A DNA stretch of 15,076 nucleotides, taken from contig JAUYGA010000033.1 in the NCBI GenBank assembly GCA_030690755.1, forward strand, positions 1 to 15,076, read 5' to 3'. The DNA comes from Nanobdellota archaeon. Lineage in GTDB: Archaea; Nanobdellota; Nanobdellia; Woesearchaeales; JAUYGA01. The translations under genes were made by a program, and so were the position numbers. Each line of letters starts with the position of its first letter. The first letter of the stretch is position 1. Below are positions 1 through 6,700 of the stretch, one piece after another. The notes below the pieces were generated by a model. It had not been told where the DNA came from, searched no databases, and saw only the letters and a program-made list of their open reading frames with translations.

Positions 1-1253
1 TTTATCTCAAAATCTTTATGTGTAATAAATAACTCCACTTGCCACTCTTCCTTTCTATTTCTCGTATTGTATGGCATGTATCTGCGATAAAGATTAAACT
101 CATCAATAATCCCAGTACCTATAGTTAAATTTGCTACTTCATTTCCAACTCGAATTGACGGGATTTCTCCATAATCATCAACTTCGACAAAAGATATGTT
201 TCTTTGAACCCCATTTAAATTAACAGATTTACTTTCACCAAGTTTCAGAAAAATCGTTGTAGATTCGCCAAGTGTTTTATTTTTTTTACTCTCATCGTTT
301 TGAGAAATGACTAACTCACATGAACCACTAATGCATTTTGGTTCTGAAGCACAAGATATATCTTGCGACATAACCGCAGCGCAACTGCCATCCTGCGTAA
401 TTTTTGCATTCCAATAATCAGTATGCTTTTTATTAATCGAAATGGCTTTTCCACCAGCATAGCAACCACAATCATCAGCATTCACCGCAATACAATCAGA
501 ATTCTTGGTACACCCAATTAACTCCTCCTTGCTTATACTGGTAAAATTATTTTTCCATGTTGTTTTAGCATTCATAGTGACTGTGCTATCATTACCAACA
601 AATAACTCGACTGCACCCTGCTTTGTTGGAGCAGCATATGATGGAAAAATCCGTTTTAAATACACCCAAATTCCACTGAATTCTTCTGTCTTTCCTGCAC
701 TCACTAATTTTGATTCACCATTTATCGTTATTTTTGCTGATACAGGTGATGCCTCTTTGACTACGCCCATTAGATTTACAACTACCCATTTTCCACTCAC
801 ATTCAATGTTATCGTATCGCCTTCCTCCATCACTGCCTTAAGGCCATATACTATTTCAATGTTAGAATCTAAGTTAATTTCGGTAACATTACCTGTAACA
901 ACAGGAATAAAAGTATTGTTACTTCCTTTTTTCAGAGCACAGAGAAGCTGCTGCGTACTTGCATCAAGCCATAGTTTCATATCAATATTTGCTCCTTCTT
1001 TAAACTCAACATAATACATAACTACTTGCGGAACATCTTCTGTACATTGTATTCTTATGTCGTTGATTTTAGTAGCAACGACAGAATCACTCAAATAAAC
1101 TACTTTCATGTCAGCATTAGGATGCTCTTGCATAAACTGTTGGACATCTGGCAGATTTTTGACGATTTTTGAAATATCAGTCTCATTACATCCTGCAATA
1201 AAAATAGAACTCATCAAAATCACACTGACCAACAAGATGGTTATTTTTTTCAT
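1..1253 (-). CDS. Secreted lipoprotein with eight-cysteine cluster (3' end cut by window edge)
   Basis: An open frame of 417 codons runs from an ATG at 1253 off the left edge with no stop. The start is well supported: GGAGGG lies just upstream. Residues 1-22 form a lipoprotein signal (lysines at 2-3, a hydrophobic stretch, then a lipobox I-A-G-C with Cys22), so the protein should be anchored outside the membrane. The middle is beta-rich and unrecognised. Residues 248-312 hold eight cysteines in the spacing CxxxxxC, CGC, GSC, SC, KC, GSC around a GGKA/W core. This resembles small eight-cysteine-cluster domains of archaeal and bacterial secreted proteins, and the cysteines probably form disulfides. 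After it comes another beta-rich stretch with a GESKSVNLNG-type motif, as seen in surface proteins. Function is unknown; adhesion or envelope roles are guesses. It lies downstream of gatD on the same strand, with 235 bases between. Confidence 0.8.
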   Translation of the reverse strand, partial: MKKITILLVSVILMSSIFIAGCNETDISKIVKNLPDVQQFMQEHPNADMKVVYLSDSVVATKINDIRIQCTEDVPQVVMYYVEFKEGANIDMKLWLDASTQQLLCALKKGSNNTFIPVVTGNVTEINLDSNIEIVYGLKAVMEEGDTITLNVSGKWVVVNLMGVVKEASPVSAKITINGESKLVSAGKTEEFSGIWVYLKRIFPSYAAPTKQGAVELFVGNDSTVTMNAKTTWKNNFTSISKEELIGCTKNSDCIAVNADDCGCYAGGKAISINKKHTDYWNAKITQDGSCAAVMSQDISCASEPKCISGSCELVISQNDESKKNKTLGESTTIFLKLGESKSVNLNGVQRNISFVEVDDYGEIPSIRVGNEVANLTIGTGIIDEFNLYRRYMPYNTRNRKEEWQVELFITHKDFEI

Positions 1254-1347
1254 CTTCCACCCTCCGAAATAACAAAGTCATCGCTAGAAATCACTATAAT
1301 AAAAAAATAGCTGTCATCCACCCTTAAACAGGTTAATATATGTGAAC

Positions 1348-1363
1348 TATAAAAAACTTTCTG
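1348..1363 (-). promoter_or_regulatory. Possible BRE/TATA element for the lipoprotein gene
   Basis: Read on the minus strand, a purine-rich GAAAG is followed by a TTTTTTATAG tract, matching an archaeal BRE plus TATA pattern. A start about 25 bases downstream would give a leader of roughly 70 bases carrying the GGAGGG ribosome site. The whole gap is AT-rich and contains other TATA-like strings, so the choice is weak. Confidence 0.3.
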
Positions 1364-1488
1364 CATTTTCATACGACAAAATAGTTATTAAAAAGTGACA
1401 ATCAATCTGCTATAGATAAAAAACTGAAAAACTACTCAAATAGATTATAAAACATCAGTAATATTTAATCGAGACGCAATCAAGATCA

Positions 1489-2814
1489 TCAAATCAAAAA
1501 ATTATCTGTTTCTGTCCTTTTTGTGAGTTCTCCTGCATAGTTTGTCAGCATCATCTTTTTCACTTCATCAATATCTTTTGTATGCCCAAGCGTCCATCCG
1601 AGTTTTATGTAAGCGACTTCAGGAAGCATGTCTTCTGCGAATATTGCATTTGCTCCGACGCTTAATTTTCGCAAATTTGTGTAGACAAAAGGATGAACCC
1701 GTCCATAGATTGTCTGTGATGCTACAACAACTGGAATCTTCATTTCTTTTGCCCTTTCAAGTTTTGGAATCAGCGTTCTTCCTTGTATGACTGTAGGAAC
1801 ATGTCCTAATGCTGTTGCTGACAAAACAATTCCTTTGTAGCCTTTGTCAAGATAGAAATCAATTATTTCTGGATCCATCCCAGGATATACTGCAACCAAG
1901 GCGGTCTTTTCCTCGAATTTGTCATCAACTTCAACATCCTGTTTATTTCTCTGCTTGTAATTCTTATTTGTAGCTTCTATTTTTCCGTCTTTCCATATTT
2001 TTGCTAGAGGCTTATCATTTATCGGTCTGAAAGCATCCCTTCTTGATGTATGCATTTTTCTTACTTTTGTTCCTCTGTTGAATATGCAATAATCGTCATT
2101 TGTCGTCCCATGCATGCATATTCCTACCTCTGCACCAGGATATTTTGCTGCTGTTACTGTCGAACATATCAGATTCATGAAAGCGTCTGAACTTCCTCTG
2201 TCAATCGAGCGCTGCGAGCCTGTGAAGACAACTGGTTTTGATAAGTTTTTCAGAAAAAAAGACATTGCTGCTGATGAGAAATGCATTGTGTCTGTTCCGT
2301 GCGTTATGACCGCTCCTGAAATATTCGAGTTGAGTTTCTTTGCGATTTCTTTAGCCATCTTTTTCCAGTCTGCTGGCATGAGATCTTCGCTCATTACACT
2401 CATTACTTTTTCAGCTTCGATATTTGCGACATCTAAAATTTCAGGACACATCTGCGCAAAATCTTCAGCAGTGTAATTTGCATATACTCCGCCGGTTTTG
2501 TAATCTATTTTTGAAGAAATTGTTCCACCAGTGCTCATGACTGCAACATCTGGCAGGTTAGGTTTTCTCTGAAGATGGTGTTTTGTTTCTGGCGTCTGTT
2601 GATATTGTCTTATCATATTTATCTTTTTTATCTTGCTTCTTGAAACACCAATATTATATCCATTGTCAAGCTTAAGAATTAAAAAGTCACCTTTAAGAAG
2701 CTCGGGCCTATGGATGATTGTGCCTTTGACATCCTCTGTTTTCTCTCTATTGCTGCCTTTTTCTGTCTTAAGAAGTTCTATTTCAACATAATCTCCTGCT
2801 TTTGGTTCCATCAT
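1489..2814 (-). CDS. gatD: Glutamyl-tRNA(Gln) amidotransferase subunit D
   Basis: GatD, with GatE, converts Glu-tRNA(Gln) to Gln-tRNA(Gln) in archaea; GatD is the asparaginase-like subunit that frees ammonia from an amide donor. From the ATG at 2814 the protein has 441 residues. An N-terminal SH3-like domain (about 5-65, ending in KLDNGYNIGV) precedes an L-asparaginase domain. That domain carries STGGTIS (catalytic Thr98), THGTDT (Thr174, Asp175), TGSQRS and RKMHTSRRDAF (Lys253), all near the positions known for the Methanothermobacter enzyme. The frame is open to a TTG at 2844. I prefer the ATG pair at 2814/2811 because AGAGG lies just upstream, and 2811 has the better spacing. gatE is not in the window. 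A TATA-like palindrome precedes the gene, which follows the NIF3 gene on the same strand. Confidence 0.95.
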   Translation of the reverse strand: MMEPKAGDYVEIELLKTEKGSNREKTEDVKGTIIHRPELLKGDFLILKLDNGYNIGVSRSKIKKINMIRQYQQTPETKHHLQRKPNLPDVAVMSTGGTISSKIDYKTGGVYANYTAEDFAQMCPEILDVANIEAEKVMSVMSEDLMPADWKKMAKEIAKKLNSNISGAVITHGTDTMHFSSAAMSFFLKNLSKPVVFTGSQRSIDRGSSDAFMNLICSTVTAAKYPGAEVGICMHGTTNDDYCIFNRGTKVRKMHTSRRDAFRPINDKPLAKIWKDGKIEATNKNYKQRNKQDVEVDDKFEEKTALVAVYPGMDPEIIDFYLDKGYKGIVLSATALGHVPTVIQGRTLIPKLERAKEMKIPVVVASQTIYGRVHPFVYTNLRKLSVGANAIFAEDMLPEVAYIKLGWTLGHTKDIDEVKKMMLTNYAGELTKRTETDNFLI

Positions 2815-2854
2815 GTTCCTCTTAAAAAAAGATGTTTTTGGCAAATATGCGAAT

Positions 2855-2872
2855 ACATTTTACATAAAATGT
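2855..2872 (-). promoter_or_regulatory. 18-bp palindrome with TATA-like core upstream of gatD
   Basis: The sequence ACATTTTA-CA-TAAAATGT is a palindrome with perfect 8-bp arms and a 2-base centre. It sits in the short gap between the NIF3 stop and gatD. The centre reads TTTTATG on the minus strand, about 26 bases before a possible start near 2837, so it could be the gatD TATA element, an operator covering it, or both. Low-complexity AT sequence makes chance palindromes more likely than usual. Confidence 0.35.
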
Positions 2873-2876
2873 TATT

Positions 2877-3629
2877 TTACAGTCCTACATCATTCTCTAT
2901 AAAAACAGTCTCTAATTTAAATCTTTCCTGCAGCAACTTACCGAGTTCATTCACTCCGAAAGTCTCGGTGGTATAATGCCCGCCGCAGACATAATTTAGT
3001 TTCAGATCCTTTGCAAAATGATAGGATGAAAGTTTTGCTTCTCCTGTGAAAAAAGCATCCAAGTTTTTGCTTGCAGCTTCAGCCATGCCAAAATTTCCTC
3101 CGCCGCTTATCACTCCAACCGTCTTTATTTTATTTTTTCCAAACATGTATGCCTGGCATTTTGTTTTCAATTTATCCTCAATAAGTTTAACAAAGCTTTC
3201 GGCAGGCAGAGGTTTTGCAAACTCCCCTCTGTATCCCAAACTTGCGCCATGATAATTTCCAAATGGTTTAATGTTCCTTAAACCTAAGAGGTTGCATAAT
3301 TGGATATTATTCCCATACTCGCTGTGAAGATCCAATGGAAGATGCGCTGCATAAAGAGAAATCTTGTTTTTTCTTAAAAATTCTTCAACCGCTTTTTTGT
3401 GATGCTGATGTTTTTGGCCAATCCACTTAATCCCATGGTGAACTATTATCAAGTCGACATTTTCTTCTTTTGCTTTCTTTGCAACATCCATGCATGCATC
3501 AACTGCAACGCCAATTTTTCTGATTTCATTCATTCCGCCATAGACTTGCAGGCCATTTCTTGAGGCATCTTTTATCTTAGAAATCTTAAGCTCTTTATTC
3601 AAGAATTTGACAATATCAGACAGTTTCAT
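2877..3629 (-). CDS. NIF3/DUF34 family dinuclear metal-binding protein
   Basis: A 250-residue protein, the usual length for the archaeal and short bacterial NIF3 (YbgI/DUF34) family. The conserved metal ligands are visible: VHHG (His64, His65), HLPLDLH (His96, Asp100) near the middle, and GGHYTTE (His218, Glu222) near the C terminus. Family members form toroidal hexamers with a two-metal site. Their reaction is not settled, and the frequent label 'GTP cyclohydrolase I type 2' is not supported by these motifs. The frame is open upstream to 3674, but the ATG at 3629 is chosen because a strong GGGGGAG lies a few bases before it and the family begins with this KLSDIVKFL-type helix. It is flanked by cdc48 upstream and gatD downstream, both on the same strand. 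Its leader contains three 13-bp tandem repeats. Confidence 0.93.
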   Translation of the reverse strand: MKLSDIVKFLNKELKISKIKDASRNGLQVYGGMNEIRKIGVAVDACMDVAKKAKEENVDLIIVHHGIKWIGQKHQHHKKAVEEFLRKNKISLYAAHLPLDLHSEYGNNIQLCNLLGLRNIKPFGNYHGASLGYRGEFAKPLPAESFVKLIEDKLKTKCQAYMFGKNKIKTVGVISGGGNFGMAEAASKNLDAFFTGEAKLSSYHFAKDLKLNYVCGGHYTTETFGVNELGKLLQERFKLETVFIENDVGL

Positions 3630-3642
3630 TGACTCCCCCTTT

Positions 3643-3681
3643 AAACATTGAAAACAAACATTGAAAACAAACATTCAAAAT
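3643..3681. repeat. Three tandem 13-bp repeats in the NIF3 gene leader
   Basis: The unit AAACATTGAAAAC occurs twice without change at 3643-3655 and 3656-3668. A third copy, AAACATTCAAAAT, has two changes at 3669-3681. The array ends 14 bases before the NIF3 start codon, directly next to the ribosome site, so it lies in the 5' leader or promoter. It may be a slippage product or a binding site; nothing else suggests a role. Confidence 0.75.
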
Positions 3682-3704
3682 CAATATTAAAAATTAAGTG
3701 AAAT

Positions 3705-3737
3705 AAAAAACAATTAAACAAAAAATTCAAACAAAAA
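3705..3737 (-). terminator. Oligo-T terminator region after cdc48
   Basis: On the minus strand the first bases after the cdc48 stop contain three T runs of five or six bases. This is the usual form of an archaeal intrinsic terminator, which needs no hairpin. Confidence 0.5.
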
Positions 3738-3740
3738 CAC

Positions 3741-6700
3741 TTATCCAAAATATGTTGGTTTTTCCTGTATCTGGCTGCTTGCTTTTGTCCTTAATGAATC
3801 TTGGATTTTGGCGTATGCATCTTCAGTTTCTTTTGTCACAGAAGCTTTTACCTTATCTACTGCCATGTCAAAATGTTTCTTTGTGACTTTCTCAGCATTC
3901 ATGTTTTCGCGCAGCGCAAAAATCGCAGCCTCTCTGCAAACAGCTTCGATATCTCCGCCGACATATCCTTCTGTTTTCTTTGCCAGCGCAGGAATTTTAA
4001 TATCTGAATCAAGTTTCATGTTTTTTGTATGGACTTCAATAATCTTAAGCCTGGTCTTCTCATCAGGAATTGGCGTTAAAACTAATCTGTCAAATCTTCC
4101 AGGTCTAAGTAAAGCTGAATCAATTATATCTGGCCTGTTAGTTGTTGCTATGACGACGACATTTGTCAGTTCTTCCAAGCCATCCATTTCTGTCAGCATT
4201 TGGTTTACAACACTTTCTGTCACCCTGTTGTCTGAATGAGAGCCTCTTCTTGATGCAAGCGCATCTATCTCGTCAAAGCAGATTATTGTAGGGCTTACCT
4301 GTCTTGCTTTCTTGAATATTTCACGTACAGCTTTCTCGCTTTCACCAACCCATTTTGAATTATGTAAGAAAGTTGGAACTTTGCCGCCGATAAAAGAATC
4401 GTGCTCTGTTTCTAAGTCATACATCCATTGCGGTTCTGCTTTTTGAATCTTCAATATTTTAGTCCAAAAAAAATCTCCTTCTGCTATTTTCATCAAAGTT
4501 TTATATTCTTCCGATTTTTTGAACGTGATTGATAAATTCTTATTCACATATTCCATTATCCTCTGAAATCTTATCAAACCGCATTTTTTCCTTTTATTAA
4601 TCACACCTTCAACTAAACCTTCAGGTATTTTTTTACCATAAGTTAAACATAATTGGTCTTTTGTCTTTCTTAATAAATCAGAAACATCAGGTATTGTATA
4701 TTTAGCATTGTAATATCTTCTCAGCGTTGTTTTTTTGGTTTCCCCATATACTGAATTCATGAACTTTTCGATTTCTTTCTTGCCGCTTAGAGTCACGAGG
4801 TGCATGCCATCTTTTCTTTTCCAGTATTTGCATTTAATCTCGAGCAGTGTCAACAAATAAACAATACCATTCGCCAAATTCTCACTCATAGTGCCATATT
4901 CAATTTTTGTTTTACCGACATAACCATCACCATCGTACGCGCCCCTAAGGAATGCCTTAATAACTTCAGATGAAGATTTTGAAACTATCGAAGGCATCTT
5001 TATTGTATGTGATTTTTTAACTCCAAGCTTCATGCCAAAAATACCCTCTAAGTATTTTACAAAAGCTGTTGAATAAAATATGACTTTATCGTCATAACTC
5101 GTTATTCTTGACTTATCCACAAACTGTTCCATTAGTTTTTTTATCCTAATTTTATAACCAGCATTCTTATTGCATATCGATATCCCTTCTTTTGAAATAT
5201 TCCCTTCTGCAACAAACCAACCCAAGAATTCTGCCAAATCAGGTGTGAGATATTTTGGCAATTTTGTTATTTCTTTCGCTGAGAATATTTTTACATAGTA
5301 AGCGGATTTATCCTCTTTGATTAATCGGAGGTGTTCATATTTTGGCAGCGCTATGCTTATTTTCTTGCCAAATACAGGAATACGTGACGGTTTTGCGACA
5401 AAATCGCCTATTTCTAATTCTGCAGTCTTAACCCAACTTATTTTGTTATTTTTAAAAGTCAATAATGGTTGATTTGCAGAAACTTCTATCTCATTGTTGT
5501 CTTCGTTGATTACTTTATAAGCATCTTTAACAAATAACTTAGTAGCACTCAGTATTTTTGTCTTGATTAGTTTACCATTATCATTAACTGCATATGTATA
5601 AACTGGGCCAATCATCTTTCTGACTTCCAATTTATCATTTTGTTCAACTACTTCAGAAACAGGCAGTATATTCTCATAGAATGTCTCTACCGAATTTACA
5701 CCACAATGATCTGTAAAAACCAGAGTACCCGCACCCAAACATAAAAGTTCAGGTCCTTTGATCAATATGAAATTTGATTCTGTTTCTGTTGCTACTGCTT
5801 TTGCAAGCATTGTCTTTCCTGTTCCTGGAGCGCCATATAATAAAACACCTTTCGGCGGTTTTATTCCCATTCTTCTGAAAACATCTGCATGTTTGAGCGG
5901 CCATTCGACTGCTTCAACAAGTTCTTTCTTAACCTCTTCAAGACCGCCAACATCAGTCCATTTGACGTTCGGCTTTTCTACAAAAACCTCTCTCATTGCG
6001 CTGGGCCTTACAAATCTTAATGCATCAAGAAAATCGCTTTGGCTTATCTTTAATTTTTCCAAGGTCTCTTTTGGTATGCTTTCCTCTTCTTTTAATTTTA
6101 ATTCTGGAAGAATTCTTCTGAGGACAACCATTGCAGCTTCTTTGGCTAATGCAGAGAGGTCTGCTCCAACAAATCCATGCGTTATCTGCGCTAAATCTTT
6201 TAGATTGACATCAGGCAATAAGGGCATATTTCTCGTGTGGATTTTCAGGACATTTTCTCTGCCGATAACATTTGGAACTCCAATCTCTATCTCACGGTCA
6301 AATCTTCCTGGTCTTCTTAATGCGGGGTCGAGTGAGTTTGGTATATTTGTCGCAGCAATTACAACTACTTTGCCTCTTGATTTTAATCCATCCATAAGCG
6401 CAAGAAGCTGCGCAACAACACGTCTTTCGACATCTCCGCGCATCTCTTCTCTTTTTGGAGCAATCGCATCCACTTCATCAATAAAAATAATCGACGGAGC
6501 ATTCTTTTCAGCATCCTCAAATATTTTTCTTAAGTTTTCCTCGCTCTGACCGTAGTATTTGCTATTGTGAAGTAACAACATATTTTGTGCCATGAAATTA
6601 TCCTTATCTACAGTAAAATCATACAGTTCTGTTTCTCCTGCATATTCCATATTTTCTATTCGCGTCCAGCTAAGATCTGTTCTTGTCAAAAGCGCATGTT

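Noticed and set aside
505..1014. Plus-strand frame of 169 codons opposite the lipoprotein gene
   Set aside because: The minus strand has a lipobox, a strong ribosome site and an open frame over the whole stretch; the plus frame has neither.
3643..3681. CRISPR-like array
   Set aside because: The 13-bp units are directly adjacent with no spacers and are too short.
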